64,000 nt of DNA from Phoenix dactylifera (GCF_009389715.1 NC_052407.1:7040475-7104474); one strand, 5' to 3'. Counted from the first letter of the stretch, positions 51,201 to 63,250 are shown. Notes: generated by a model not told the origin, from the letters alone. A program made the numbers and translations.

Positions 51201-53515
51201 CTTGTAAGTTCCTCAATCGACAAAACATTTTAACCTTTCAGAATACCCAGTAATATTTATAGCATGGTTAGTGTCTTTATGCAGCAGACAGTGATACTAC
51301 CTGTGCCAATCAAATTTGTACTTTATGGCATCGATGGATTTGAAAAGGCTCACAATTAACTACAATTTATCAACTGGAGTGTGTAACAGGACTAGATACA
51401 GGCAAAATTCCATTTGAGAAATTAATATGCAATCCAGCACCAATAGGAAGCATAAATGGCAGATGGATACACAACAATGTACAGAAGTGTGCAAGTCATT
51501 AAATGCATGCATATTTTCATAAGATTTTTCAATGCAATTTCCGACACAAACAAAAGTAATAGTATCTAAATTTGAGACAAGATTACTTAAGGCAGCTAAT
51601 CTTTACAGTGCTTATTCCCCAATAAAGGTATGGATAAATCCCTAGAAAGTGTGGCAGTGGTTACAGTAAGTTGCCCAGAGCACAAGGTTTTGGAGCTGAG
51701 AATGAGAGAGAATGAAGTGATACTTTACTTCCTAATTGCTTATGACTCAACAAAGGCAGATGAGTCATTTTAAAATAAAAAAGAGAACAAAATAATTTTG
51801 GAAGTTAGCCATGCATATAATAGACAAACTATCTCCCTTCAAAATTAAAAGAATAGAGAAGAACACATGAAGACCGTGAAGTCGTTCAAAGAAAAGCTTG
51901 ACAGCATTACATAGTTGTGATGCTTCAAAAAGGTGCTGACCCAAAGCAGCTCGCAGATAAAGTTGGGCGATTTAAAATAGGATCCCAGAAACATCCTATA
52001 AATCTAAACTATAGGAAAATAGAATAGTGCATTGGAAGTGCATCATATCAGATGCAAATTCAAATGGCAATAAAAAAAAGGTTGTGAAACAGCAAATTAA
52101 GAGGTACCAAGTGCACTTTGGTAGTGTAATAGCCAGGTGTAAAATGTCATATTGTTTTTTTTTAAAAAGGCCTAGACCAATTGCAAGGAACTTATTCAAT
52201 CACAATTTTATTAGCAACAGTTGCGCAAGAGAGCTAATCATTACTGACCCTATATGTAGGGAAATGCACACCCACATGTTGATCAATAAATTTTGTACAA
52301 ATCAATAATAAAGTTAAATATTCTCTTCTTTTAAATATTCATAGGACCCAATGATAGAATTTCACACATTGTAAACCGTGCAAATTTTTTTTAGAAGAAA
52401 AAACTAAGGCCTAAAGTAGAGCCCATGAAACAACTACTACACAACAAGCCCTGAAATCAGTTGCATGGTGGAAAAGTTACCACTCCGGGCAGGCTCCCAA
52501 TCTACTTGTACTTTTATTGTTATAGTTTACAATTGCAGAGCTTATCCAACAACAGGCAGAAAGATCAGACTCAGTTCGGTATTCCTAACCAATAGGGTCC
52601 TTGACCGTTAGATAAAATTAAGATGATGCAAAGGAGATAAGGTGAGATAAAGGTGATAACTTTTAGAGTGCTGTTACTGACACCTCAAAAATTTTCTTAA
52701 GTATATTGCACACAATCTATATAATGATAAGTAATGGAAAAACGATATGGAAAAAACTAATACTGAGGTAAATAGAGGGAAAAAAATTAGAGCTTGCTCC
52801 GAAACTGGGCTTGTATAATGAGAACAGACCTCACTACTCCCCAATGGAACCTCCAACTGGTAGCAACATCCTCGGGGCTGCAGCTGACCAGCAAACTGGA
52901 CTTCATTGTTCCTAACAACACAAACAAAACATCAAAAATAGAAAAAGAAAAAGAAAAGATGACAAAAAGATTTCATCCCAAAATGCATTAAATTTATTCT
53001 TATTCCTACACTTTCCTCAACTTTGGACTATCAAAGAGAACATTAATACCTTTCGTTGCAATGCGGGCATTCAAACGCCATCAACACAATCTGGATAATT
53101 TAAAGAATCAAATAACAGATAGAAATCTTTGTTTAATACATAAAAATCTTTGGGAAAAAATGATTATTTCAAAAAGAAGTACAAATCCTACCTCCCTGAA
53201 GTGAGGAATTCGCGTTAGAAGGAGCCTGGTTATGCCCTGTACCAAGAGACGAAGAATAAAACGAAGCATATCAGACCAAAGTTCAAAATATGGAGATGGG
53301 GATCGAAAAATCCCTTGTTTTTTTCTTTCCAGTAAACTAGGGGAAGAAAGAAAGAAAAGAGAGGGAATTGAAAAGGATTGAGAAAGCATTACATTCTCGC
53401 CGCAACGCATGCACAGGGATTCGACCTGGTGGAGAGGCGCCACCGACGCCTCGTTCTCGGCCGAGACCACCTCCGCCGCCGATCGGATGTCAGTAACCGG
53501 ACCGCCGTTCTCCAT
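39241..53515 (-). CDS. ZPR1: ZPR1 zinc finger protein (eEF1A chaperone)
   Basis: Sixteen minus-strand exons with GT-AG junctions and consistent phase: 53393-53515, 53192-53236, 53050-53090, 52830-52911, 51142-51186, 50717-50773, 46373-46432, 46160-46287, 44094-44373, 43941-44007, 43546-43616, 43302-43391, 40934-41042, 40520-40611, 39661-39766, 39241-39344. They total 1500 nt, 499 residues plus stop. ZPR1 is a conserved eukaryotic protein with two ZPR1 modules that binds and helps fold translation factor eEF1A. Both zinc fingers have the exact CX2CX25CX2C spacing: C35/C38/C64/C67 and C295/C298/C324/C327. Each is followed by its beta domain ([31 protein letters not shown], then [18 protein letters not shown] and TVEGL). 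The acidic C-terminus ([23 protein letters not shown]) matches plant ZPR1. Length agrees with Arabidopsis (about 490). The 5' leader contains a CT/GA repeat. Introns reach 4.3 kb and hold repeats. Confidence 0.96.
42248..42990. repeat. Intronic tandem duplication, 374-bp unit
   Basis: Copy 1 (42248-42621) and copy 2 (42622 to about 42990) share long, nearly identical blocks such as CTTAATGGCTGCTGCAAAGG, CTGATCCTGTAGAATCCTAA, CACTTCTAGATATTTGGAGT and GGGAGAAAAAACTTCTAGAT. They look more than 90 percent identical by eye, so the duplication is fairly recent. They lie in ZPR1 intron 12. Confidence 0.95.
45160..45240 (+). repeat. GGTC-rich interspersed repeat fragment in ZPR1 intron 8
   Basis: GATCAGGATCGAGTC, TAGGTCAGATTAGATCAGATC and ATGGATCAGATTGC resemble the start of the copy at 55165 (GATCAAATATAGATCAGATC). 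A further GATCCAAATC-rich stretch at 45570-45670 may be its other end. Confidence 0.35.
48430..49019. repeat. Intronic tandem duplication, 295-bp unit
   Basis: Copy 1 (48430-48724) and copy 2 (48725 to about 49019) both begin CATCTTTGAGATATCATTTG and both contain AAATAAGGTCATTCCTCTTC, TACAAAATGTTGCATGTCTT and GCAGCTATCGGTTAATTTAG, with only scattered differences. They lie in ZPR1 intron 6. Confidence 0.95.
49272..49395 (+). mobile_element. Au-like SINE remnant in ZPR1 intron 6
   Basis: GGCGCAATGGTAAGGTTGCTC, TTTGACCTGAATGTCAATGC, TAAGGCTCCATACATCTAATC and CCTCCCCAAACCCCACATTTGCGGGAGCCTC match, in order, the SINE copy at 33030-33165 and its expected 3' half. The central B-box segment (GGGTTCGA...) is deleted here, so this copy is internally deleted. 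It is antisense to ZPR1. Confidence 0.6.
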
Positions 53516-53690
53516 CGCCGTCGTTCTCGCAGCACCCGTCTCGAGGGATCGATGAAAGAAGGAAGGCCGCTCTCTCTCTCTCTCTCTCTCAATCACCGAC
53601 CGACCCAGCGTTTTCCAGAGCGGGGGCGAAGCATCGGAAGGGTTTAGCCCGGGACCCTTATGCGAACACGTGCGCTGCACTCCGGATTAG
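53516..53690 (-). promoter_or_regulatory. ZPR1 5' leader with (GA)n repeat
   Basis: On the minus strand about ten GA units (plus-strand CT at 53571-53590) lie 55-75 bases upstream of the ZPR1 ATG in a GC-rich segment. CT/GA repeats of this kind are frequent in plant 5' untranslated regions. No TATA box was identified. Confidence 0.5.
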
Positions 53691-53989
53691 GTCTTTCGCG
53701 CGAAGGGCCTGGAACGCTCTTGGTAAAATCTGGCACTCCGGGCTCCCGCTTACAAGTTCTATGCGAACACAGATCTGCCGCCCATCTTTAGCGGGCGAAG
53801 CATCACATCCGTCTGATTTTGCCGTCATACCATATGCAGGCTTTTCACCTCTGTTAGCTGAACTACTGTGAGAAAAGCTCCTGAGCATGTACTAGCTCTA
53901 ATTTCTTTTAAAATAAATCTTTTTTTATGTATTTATTTTAACCCTGTGGTAACTCGCCATTTATTTTATTTATTTATTTTTGGTTAAGA

Positions 53990-55010
53990 CGGTGGATCAT
54001 AGCAGGCGAATATAGATGCACCTAATAAAATTAAAAACCAAAATACCTCAAAATACCAGAGGCAACTCCTTATCTCCAGCCCACAGAGTACTATCCGAGT
54101 GACTGGCTACATAAGCAGCCGCCTAGTCCGCAGCCCCATTAGTTTCACAGAAGATATGCTTGGCCTGAAAAGCCTCTCTATCCCTCATCATTGCCCAGAT
54201 ATCTCGAAGTAAAGGGTGGACGCAACCGTTGCCCCTTGGACCCCCTTAGATCTAACTGATGACCGTGGCTGAGTCTTACTCCAGGACGATGGAACTTGCC
54301 TGTAAAACACACTAGGCGTGATGAAGACCCATCCAAGCGGCCCTCAACTCTGCACCCAAAACCGATATGTCGAAGAGTTGACTGCCCTTGCAGCTACGAC
54401 TCTAGTAGACGGGTCCCGAATAATAAAACCTGCACTGCCCCTCGTATCTCCGTCCAAGACAAACCCATTGAAATTAACCTCGAAGATACTCGGAAGTGGG
54501 GGCTCTCAGGTGAAAAACACCGTACGAGATGCTGCCGAAGCAAAATGGGAACCCCAGATGTCCCGAGCTGTCAAGGGCCCTTCGACAGATATGATGTGAC
54601 TGATCTCTGCTGCCTACACACGGACACTCTCCACCACAAGTCTCGGCGATATATTGTGTTCGCCAAAGGTTCGAGTGTTCCTAGCTAGCCAAATCTGGTA
54701 GGATGTGCAGATTACTCGAGCCGCCTCATGGTGGAGCAATGGGGACTCCGAACATCTGGCGCATGGTCTGTAAAAACTAATTCTTCCGGCCTCGAACCTT
54801 CCGCAGAATCCCTACCAGTTGCTAGGTCACCTTGGTCTATGTGCATTAGAACAAAGCATGGTCCACCGTCTTGTCCACACCACAATCTCCACATATCGAG
54901 GGAATCTAAGATAGTATTATCCAAACTCGGGTCAAGCTCGGACCGGGTGTCCTTAACCTAGTATGAAATTTGAGGTAAAAGTCGGTCCTAGGGCCTGTCT
55001 ATAAACATAG
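53990..55010 (-). pseudogene. Decayed LINE: zf-RVT and RNase H region
   Basis: Minus-strand frames, broken by stops and frame changes, read SYQIWLARNTRTFGEH with VRVQAAE (the linker after the zf-RVT domain of plant L1-type LINEs), then FEVNFNGFVLDG...SAGFIIRDPSTRVVAARA, the first strands of the LINE RNase H domain (D-G and G-A-G-x-x-I-R-D motifs; the first catalytic Asp is read as Asn). Later frame fragments (VEGRLDGSS) fit the following helix. The upstream reverse transcriptase is not present in the window. This is a truncated, inactive copy. Confidence 0.7.
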
Positions 55011-55164
55011 CATCCTTATCATCCTTCTTTCTAGATCACTTGGTGAGGTCATAATCATACAACAAATACTCCATCTCCTTCGACCAAACATGAGATCACA
55101 TGTGCGGAACAAGTCTTTGAAGCCCAAGATGAATGCGGCATGAGACACTTTGAGTTAGTCCTTC

Positions 55165-55375
55165 AAGACAGGAGTGGCAATCGGTTCGGATTGGATCAAA
55201 TATAGATCAGATCAGATATAAGATAGATCAAAAATCTATCAACTTAAATCCATCTTATTTATTGAACGGATCAAAAATCTATATTTAAATTTAAGCATTT
55301 TATTAAATAAATAATTTAATCCAATCTACAACGTTTTGAAGTAATTTAAATGGGTTAAAGGGTTCGGCATTACCA
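55165..55375 (+). repeat. GGTC-rich interspersed repeat (copy 3)
   Basis: Starts AGGAGTGGCAATCGGTTCGG, followed by GGATCAAATATAGATCAGATC and ATCCATCTTATTTATTGAACGG, and ends near GGGTTCGGCATTACCACCCTT, whose reverse complement (AAGGGTGGTAATGCCG...) resembles the start. The short inverted ends suggest a defined element. No coding content. Confidence 0.45.
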
Positions 55376-55849
55376 CCCTTGCCTCAAGTGGGGGAGAGGC
55401 ATGATATCAGTTGACTCACTGTGCACTGAGGGAAGAATTCAGCATCGATGTTGTGGAAATTCCAATACTAGGTATAAATGCCTTTGGCTTTTTGGCATTA
55501 GTATCATCTCTCCTTTCTAAAGTCGGCAGCAGGTTTCAAGAACGCCTCACCCTCCAACCTTTTCTTGTGGTCTTCTAAATCATGTAGAAGCTTTTCATTT
55601 CAGATTGAGGTGCAACCTTTTGTATCGACAGTATTGACAATGAGGAAATTTACAAGAAAATAAAGTGACCAAGCATATTTCTTTATGAATTGCCAAATGC
55701 TACTGCAATTTCTTTGTTGTGAAGGGAGCTTAACAGGGTTCAAAGGTGCAGCACTTGATCATTATGCTAGCTTTGTTTTCAGAGTCGGAAATAGGATAAA
55801 TTTATATGGAAATCATTTTGATGTATAATATGTTATACATAGAGAGAAA

Positions 55850-56050
55850 TTGACTTGACTATACTTGAACGGATTTTCACTCAAATCCAGACAAGTCTTG
55901 ATTAAATTATGGGGATCCTACATCAAAGATTCAAGCCATTAGATTTGATCTAATATAATTTGCTTACACACCAAAAATCATGTATTTTTGAAATCCATAC
56001 TCAATGCATCAAGTAGTCAAAAAAAATGGATAGTTTAAAATAATACCAAT
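55850..56050. repeat. Second copy of the foldback-type repeat
   Basis: Shares GACTTGACTATACTTGA, GATTCAAGCCATTAGATTTGAT, CTAATATAATTTGCTTACAC and CAAAAATCATGTATTTTTGA-type blocks with the element at 26118-26740, covering roughly one arm. Confidence 0.45.
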
Positions 56051-57149
56051 ATTTGAAAGCTAATTGGTATATAGGAAAAGATTTACCTTAATTTATATTG
56101 GTTATATTGGCTAAACATCTGAAGGTGTTTGCATGGATTTTTAGGTATGTCTTTTATCTTTAAAAAGGCAAAAAATATACATACACACATATATGTGTGT
56201 GTGTGTACATGTTCACTCGGTTGCACATTTATGATCCGGTTGCATGAACAAAAAGATGCTATCACCATGATCATTAGTACCATTCAATAATTTGCCCGGC
56301 AAGATAGATGACAGCAACTTCATGGCAATCCTCTAAAAACTGGTGCAAATTATGTTTCGCTCATGGAAACTTTAGTGAGAGGGGACTTGGGATAAAACCT
56401 AGTAAGGCTAATTGGTATATGGAAAGATATTACATTGATCTTAATTCAAGATGGTGCAATAAGATTGTGAACATTTGAATCTCCATAGACGCCGACAGTT
56501 CATAACAAGAGGGAAGACACTGCAAGTTTTAACTTTCAGTTAAATTCAAGTTAACTTCAGGCCAAGTTCCGAGCCATTGTAGTGTTAAGAAAATTTTGCT
56601 ACCATGGACCATCTATATCTCATGAAAGATAGAGAAGAACTAATAAGAGGTTAATGATCTTTTATTAACTTTTGATATACAAGCTACTATGTGCAAGCAT
56701 ATCAATCATTTGTTCACGTCAAAATCTACACAAACATTTATTAAAACCAGATAGTTGCTATAAAAATAGTGTTTAATTAAGTCAAATGTTTTCTTAGCCG
56801 ACGTACAATCCCAAAAATCAGACTTCAATAATTTTGTTTAGACAAAAAAGAGTTGGCCTTCCAAATGGACTACGAGGTCCCCTTTATAATCATGATAGTG
56901 AAAATGGAGACTATATATGCCCCATTAGGCTTAATTAAGGGGCTCTCCTGTAAGAGGAAGAGGTTGCTCACTCCCCAACCCCAATTATCTCCTTATCTGG
57001 TCGAATAGGACTTGATGGTTGTGATAACAAGGAGAAATTACAATAGAGTAACCAAGATCTCCATTCCTTATTAACCGGCTAATGTATTATATTCTACTAA
57101 GTTCGAGTTCGATAGTACTAGAACAGATAGAGAAATGTGATCATCCTAG

Positions 57150-59280
57150 TAATTACCCCCTCTGCTTAGCAACTAGACATTTTGGATTCAATTTTTGAGC
57201 GATGCATCGCTAAACATATCTAGATGATCTTTAGATCCTTTCAGCCCCACTTTTAATGGGGCATGTTATACTTTGTTCAAGTTCACAGCCCTAAAGAAAA
57301 TTTTAATGGTAAGCAACAAAAAATTGGTTATTTAACCAATCTTCTGGGCTCTATGTTGTGATGCCAAAAATTGGCTGGCTATGCACAAAGGTGTGGTGAA
57401 TGCAAGTTCTTCACTGTGACCCCTATCCTCATAGTCCTTTCTCTCACAGAAAATGTTTAACTTTTCGCAGAACTTTTCTGAAGCAGCTTTAAATCATGGT
57501 TTGGAAGGAACTACTAATGACAGTGTCAGCATTTTGGACATAGATTTAACGCGAAGATGCTGTGAATTGCTTCAAATACTATGTTTACACCCTTCTTATG
57601 AGGGGGAAAATGTAGCAAGCTAGCAGCATTCTTCCCTTGTTAGCCAGGTCCATGGTCAGTTGGAACTTCATCTGTTGGCAAAACTGGCTTAATTAGGCCA
57701 AAGTTGTGACAGTGGAATGTCCATTGTTAACCATTTGATGCATTTTTTTGGGGGAGAAAAAGCAAGAGCCAAGGCCCTACCCATCTTTTTTCATTATGTA
57801 AATGAAGTCAATTACAGAATAGCCTCTATATCATAGGACTGAGAAATACACAGAGACTTGTGCAAGGACAATTAACCTGCCATTGCATTTGTTGACATGT
57901 TCATAAAGGAATTGTAGCCTCTCACTGCATATGCGAACCTGAGAGCAATAGCATCAAAAGTAGAACCTAATGAATATAAACATGAGTTCAATAATATTAG
58001 AGCATGTCAAGAACTCAAGCCTGATGCAATAGTCACTTCCCATATCCATCTGCTTAGCAACCATATGCTTTGGGTTTGATTCTTGAGTGCTGCATCTAAC
58101 AGTGCTCTTCCTTTGTTATCCAGGTCTAAGGTTAGTTGGATCTTCATCTGTTGGCAAAACTAGCTTAATTAGGTCAAATTTCTGATGGTGGATTATGCTC
58201 CTTGTTAACTGGTTGTTGGATTTTTCTTTTTCCAGAAAAGGAAGAGCTGAAGCTCCACCCATCTTCATTAGGTATATGAAGTTGATACAGAACAACCTCT
58301 ATATCAGTTGGCTGATAATTAAAATGAGACTGATGCAAGGATACTTAATTTGTCACTGCATTTTTTTTAATATATTCATCAATTGTTGCCTCTCACTTCC
58401 ACTCACCTGTCGATGGATTATATTCTGAAAAGTTTGATATATGTACCTATCCTAGTAGTTATACCCCATGCCTCCTTGCTTAGCAACTCGAGGTATGTTT
58501 GGTTGAGGAGAGTTGGCCTATGGAATAAAAATGGAAATAGGTGACCCCCATGCAAACCGTTTGGATGGGAGTCTCATCCTCATTTCGATTCTAATGGAAA
58601 TGAAACACCCCAATCCTCCAAAATCCAATCCGGATTCTCTTCTAATATTCAAATTCCATTCCAATTTTGATTCCAAATCCATTCACGAACCAAACACATA
58701 AGGAAATATAGCCATTTTGATTTAATCCATCCCAATTCCGATTCTTGTTACGAACCATACGAACCAAATACACCCTAGATGTTGTTCGATTATTGAGCAG
58801 TATATCCCCAAACAAATCTAGATGATCTTTAGACCTTACTACCACCTTACTTTATACCCTCCTAGCCCCAGAGGAATGGGATACGCTATGCTTTCTAAAT
58901 TCTAATCACTCTGCTAGGGCTCTACTCTCCAATGCCACTCTCTGCTTGCCTTACACAAAAGGTGGAGTTGTAATGCAAGTTCTTGATAATATCCCTATTC
59001 TTATAAGTCCTTTTTCAATTAACACTTTGCATCTTTTGCAAAACCTTTCCAAAACAACTGTGGATCATGATTTGGGAGAAACCATTAGGGGCAGAGTTGG
59101 GATTTTGGACGCAAATTACCGAGATGCTGTGAATTGCAATATTAGGTTTCCACAGGGCAAATAGAGCAAGTTAGTTATGTGCTCTTCTTCCCTTGTTAGC
59201 AAGGTCTAAGATCAGTTGATCTTCATTTGGTGGAAAATTGGCTCGATTAGGCCAAAGATGTGACATGGCTTGTGATACAT
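57150..59280. repeat. Locally triplicated non-coding segment
   Basis: Copy A (57150-57930), copy B (58030-58410) and copy C (58460-59280) all start with CTTAGCAACnn...GATT...GAGCnnTGCATC-type sequence. All end with TTGTTAnCnAGGTCnAnGnTnAGTTG, CTTCATCTGTTGGCAAAACT and TTAATTAGGnCAAA. Copy B lacks the middle present in A and C. Copy C contains a MITE at 58490-58774. A further fragment (TTAGCAACCATATGTTTTAG) sits at 60697. No coding region was recognised. Confidence 0.7.
58490..58774. mobile_element. Tourist-like MITE inserted in copy C of the triplication
   Basis: The ends are GAGGTATGTTTGGTTGAGG (left) and GGTGTATTTGGTTCGTATGG (right, reverse complement), imperfect inverted repeats with the GTTTGGTT-type terminus of Tourist elements. 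Copies A and B of the surrounding repeat read across the site without the insert (CTTAGCAACTAGACATT in A). Target duplication appears to be CTA/CTC. The 285-bp body is non-coding. Confidence 0.7.
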
Positions 59281-61400
59281 ATCGTACGAACATGTCACCA
59301 TTTCCTTGACCATACATACGAGGTAATTAATTGAGCAAGGTGATTTCAACAACAAAATAGTACATTAATTGTCTCAACATCATTTTTGGTTCTTGACTTC
59401 CTACATGTCACCCAATTGCATTGTATTAGTTAGGTATCATAACTATCACCTTAGTGAAGCTACCAAATATTTACATTTGATAAAGTAAATGCCACAAGAA
59501 TGACTTGTCATGATTTATAACTGATCTCGAACATACCAAATTTTGTAATTATTTTTAAGTTAATAGAAGAATAAATGGAGAAAGGACATGTAAAAGAAAT
59601 GATATGTTTATATTTCATGCGATTATCTTTGTAAAACATAATATTACTGTTTATTAAAAGCTATAGGTTTACGGTCTTGTATTTAGCCTGCTTCCTTATC
59701 ATATTTCTTCTGTTTAAGAATGTTAAATGTATCTAAAGTTGATAAAATATTGGAGGAAACCAATTCAAGGTATGAACATCTTCATCCTATTATCCTAAAA
59801 AATTTCATATTTATAACAAATTATTAATGAACATAGAATAATGACAATGTTTCCCCAGAGATTTTGTGTATTAGTTTGTAGGGCGGTACTAGTTGAGTTG
59901 ATTTTTTCTTGACACTTTTCTTCTTAACTATTTAGTGCATCATAATATACTATAATTATAATATAAAATTGGGATTATAATGGAACCACAAGGAGAAAAG
60001 CTTACAAATATTTATAACTTGTATAAATGGAAGAGTCTCATTTCAAAATTAGCTTGGGTTAAGTATATGAGATTATGATAGCATATATAATTATTCTAGG
60101 TTTCTAACTTATTTTAGTTCAAAGCAAATCCAAGATGTCATGTTACCACCATTCTTATATCACCTCCACACACCATTGCTTGTCAAATTAGGACGTTCTA
60201 TTAATTGCTCTAAATTATTTAACTTGATTTCTAATCACCAATGTAAACAATTTCTCTAAACTATTTAGCTTATTTCCATGTTACTAAAACTTATCTCTTA
60301 ATCTCATATAATTTAATTATAGTTAATTTTTTTAATCAAAATTTAATTATATTATTATTTATTATAAGTCAGTATTCTATAAAAAGTAATCTTAGAAACG
60401 ATATTAACTAAATTTAGAAATAATACTAATAAGATGAGCTTAGTTCAAATCTAATCTCCATGTGAGATGGGTGCATCGGTTTTGATTCAAATAGAGAAAA
60501 GAGTGGATTGAATAATGAAAATGGAGTAGTTCAAAAGTCATTCTAAAAAAAAAAATCCAAAGGTGAGTCTACTTGTTGAATTTTTTCACTAGAACCCGTC
60601 CACATTATCAATTGAACAAGATAATATATTGGCTTTTAGTCTCACATAACAATGTTGCTTCTGGAGTTGAGACTGCATAGGGGAGAAGTCCCCTCGATTT
60701 AGCAACCATATGTTTTAGTTTTGAGTTTTGGGTGGTGCATGTCCAAAGTATTAGAACCTGTACGATGGGCATTCTTTCTGTTTTTTTTGGAAAAAAAAGA
60801 AAGAAAGAAAGACAATCACTAGGTATGGTGCCCAAAGCCCATTGTAAAATTACTCAAAAAATTCTGTAACTCTATTTGATTAAATTTTTATAGTGTCCAT
60901 GATTACATTATTATTTGATTAAATTATTATTCTCTCCCTCTTTAAATTCATCTCTTGACCCATTCCTGATGAGAGAGGAATCCAAGTCACTGAGACCAAT
61001 TAGGATGTATGCACTAGGGAAACATGAATAAACCAATGCACCTTACAAAACTGTGGCAATTTACATTCTTTAGCAGTCTAGATCAATATGTCAATAAGCA
61101 TTAACTTTTTGTCTTGTTGTTTTGATTAATGAGGCATGTATCTATTTTGCATAGTCATAGATAATAAAAATTTACTTAAACGCTTTGGACGGTTAAAAAT
61201 TTGGTTTGTTGGTAAATTATGTGAGTCATATTACCATTCATGAGGTGCCACTTCAGCATGACATTAGACAATTAACAGCTTGGATAAAAGTAAAGGCACC
61301 GCATAGCTTTTTTTTTTCCTTACAAGCTGTGGACCGTGAATAATCTGTCATTCACTTTGACCAAAAAAAATAATCTATCATTCTACAACTCCCACTATTT
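59281..61400. other. AT-rich intergenic sequence, no gene recognised
   Basis: Short open frames only, with no recognisable domain, RNA gene or complete element. A poly-T/GAAA-type simple stretch occurs at 60778-60815. Confidence 0.45.
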
Positions 61401-61411
61401 TCAGGATGAGG

Positions 61412-61467
61412 CGACAGTAAAAACGACGACGGGTGCCAGTAAAAACGACGACGGTCGACGGGTGCCA
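61412..61467. repeat. Short tandem duplication, about 26-bp unit
   Basis: AGTAAAAACGACGACGG occurs twice, each followed by a GGTGCCA (the second after an extra TCGAC). Confidence 0.85.
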
Positions 61468-61687
61468 TATTGGCAAAAGTGACAGACGATTGGTGCCACA
61501 CAGGCTGTTGCCACGTAAAAAAGCCGAAATAAAAGAAAAGATCCTTCCAAGAAAAAGCTGGAGAGTGAGGTCTCTTGACAGACTGAAAAAAAAACCCCCA
61601 AAACTAAAAAAAATATAATTAAAAATAAAAAAGATGAAAAATAAAAGAAATGCAAAGAACCGTCACGAAAAAATATAACCAATTTTT

Positions 61688-61957
61688 AGCGGATGTAGCT
61701 GGACAGAATAGCTGAAAGGAGAATCTTAAAACAAATAAACCAATTTCACATTCCTAAAAGCACAAAAGCAACTGGTCGCCGAGGCACCAAAAGCAACCGG
61801 AATCCGAGGCTGGCGTTTTAAAGCGAACAATCATAGGATTTTCAGCGGACGTAGCTGAAAGGAGAATCTTCAAACAAATAAACCAATTTCACATTCCTAA
61901 AAGCACAAAAGCAACAGGGATCCGAGGCTGGCGTTTTAAAGGGAACAATCATAGGAG
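61688..61957. repeat. Tandem duplication upstream of the GASA 3' end
   Basis: Unit 1 (61688-61839) and unit 2 (61844-61957) share AGCGGAnGTAGCTG, AAACAAATAAACCAATTTCA, CATTCCTAAAAGCACAAAAG and ATCCGAGGCTGGCGTTTTAA. Unit 1 carries an extra ACAGAATAGCTG-like insertion and an internal echo of AAAAGCAACTGG/AAAAGCAACCGG. No coding evidence. Confidence 0.9.
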
Positions 61958-62803
61958 TAAGTGGAACCAAGCAACCACAATATTATGACCTACGGACACC
62001 TGCATAAATTAGAAAATGTCCATGACCGGAACATTTATTCTTCCATATATATCACTTGATTAAAGATACAACACTGCTTTAGTTTTAAATTTGTTAGTTA
62101 ATACAGTCAAAATATTACTTATATAATTATAATTTACTTCAATAACAGTATATTTAAATATGCTCTAACTTTCTCCCACTAAAAGCACAACTATTTTGAT
62201 CATGTAAATGTGACACGAATAAATTAGATATCAGCATCAAGTAGAAGCCGAGTGCTCAATTAGACACATAATTTGCATACAATATAAAGGAAATTAATGT
62301 GCAGAAATTTATGTTATCCTCGGAACCAGTCCGTGCACTCAACATCATGCACTTGGATTGGCATTTAATACAGAAAGGCTAATTACTCCTGAAGGAAATA
62401 AAAAATTGGAATGTGCACTGTTGGCGATACTTCTCCGTTTTAGAGCAAAATTGACACACTATAGATAGGAGTAGTTTTGGTCATTGCGGCTGTAAATGAT
62501 AGAAACCCATCAAAATCTAAAGTTGGAAAAAGATGACAAAACTTTCAATGCGATCACAGAGAACAAATATAAGAAACACAGAGGTATATATGGTTTTCTC
62601 CAAACACCCGTCACCACTCTCACATCTGTACTATGAAATATAGATGGTACTGAAAAGTCCACTTCCTTTATATATCCCACTCCATATCAACTTTTACAGA
62701 CACACACCATAACATGATAAGTTGATAACCCACTAGCGACCACTGCCGAGAGTGGACGAAATTTAGGAGATATATAAAGGATATTCAGGCCTTCGGTCGA
62801 GGC

Positions 62804-63177
62804 TCAAGGGCACTTTGGCCTCCTTCTCTTGCCAAAGCCAGTGTACTTGTCCCTATAACAAGGGCACTCATCCTTGTTGCCATAAGTCCCCGAAGGCACG
62901 CAGTGGCACTCCTCGCAGCACACCCCACAGTACTTGAGGCAGCGGTCCTGAAAGCTCGCCTTGGAGCACCTAACCTTGCACTTGGAATCGCAAAAGGCTA
63001 GCACCAGGAAAAAAAAGCACTCTCATCAGTACAACTAAAGAAAAAAATTAAGAGAGAAAAAGGGAATACATCTGAGATTAGTGTGTGTTTATTACGTGAG
63101 CCGGCTATGGTGGCTTCAAGATAGGAAGAGGCCAAGAGGATCAGTAAAAGGGCCAAGGTGGTGAAGAGGGGCTTCAT
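62804..63177 (-). CDS. Snakin/GASA cysteine-rich secreted peptide
   Basis: Two minus-strand exons, 63096-63177 and 62804-62997, flank a 98-bp GT-AG intron and encode 91 residues. Residues 1 to about 25 are a signal peptide with a hydrophobic core ([14 protein letters not shown]), so the product should be secreted to the cell wall or apoplast. The mature C-terminal domain has the twelve conserved cysteines of the GASA family in the arrangement CX3CX3C...CX3C, CC, CXC, and the motifs [19 protein letters not shown] and ending in KCP. Very little pro-region separates signal and domain, which is the snakin-1 type. Family members are gibberellin-responsive growth regulators and antimicrobial peptides. 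A TATA box lies at 63253-63260. A Lys/Arg cluster (GKRRRPKCP) near the C-terminus replaces the usual less basic stretch. Confidence 0.96.
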
Positions 63178-63250
63178 GATGCTTGCTAAGGTTGTGAAGA
63201 CTGCGTATGAAGGAACTTGAGGTGACAAGGAGAAATGGGAGTTTTGGGTG

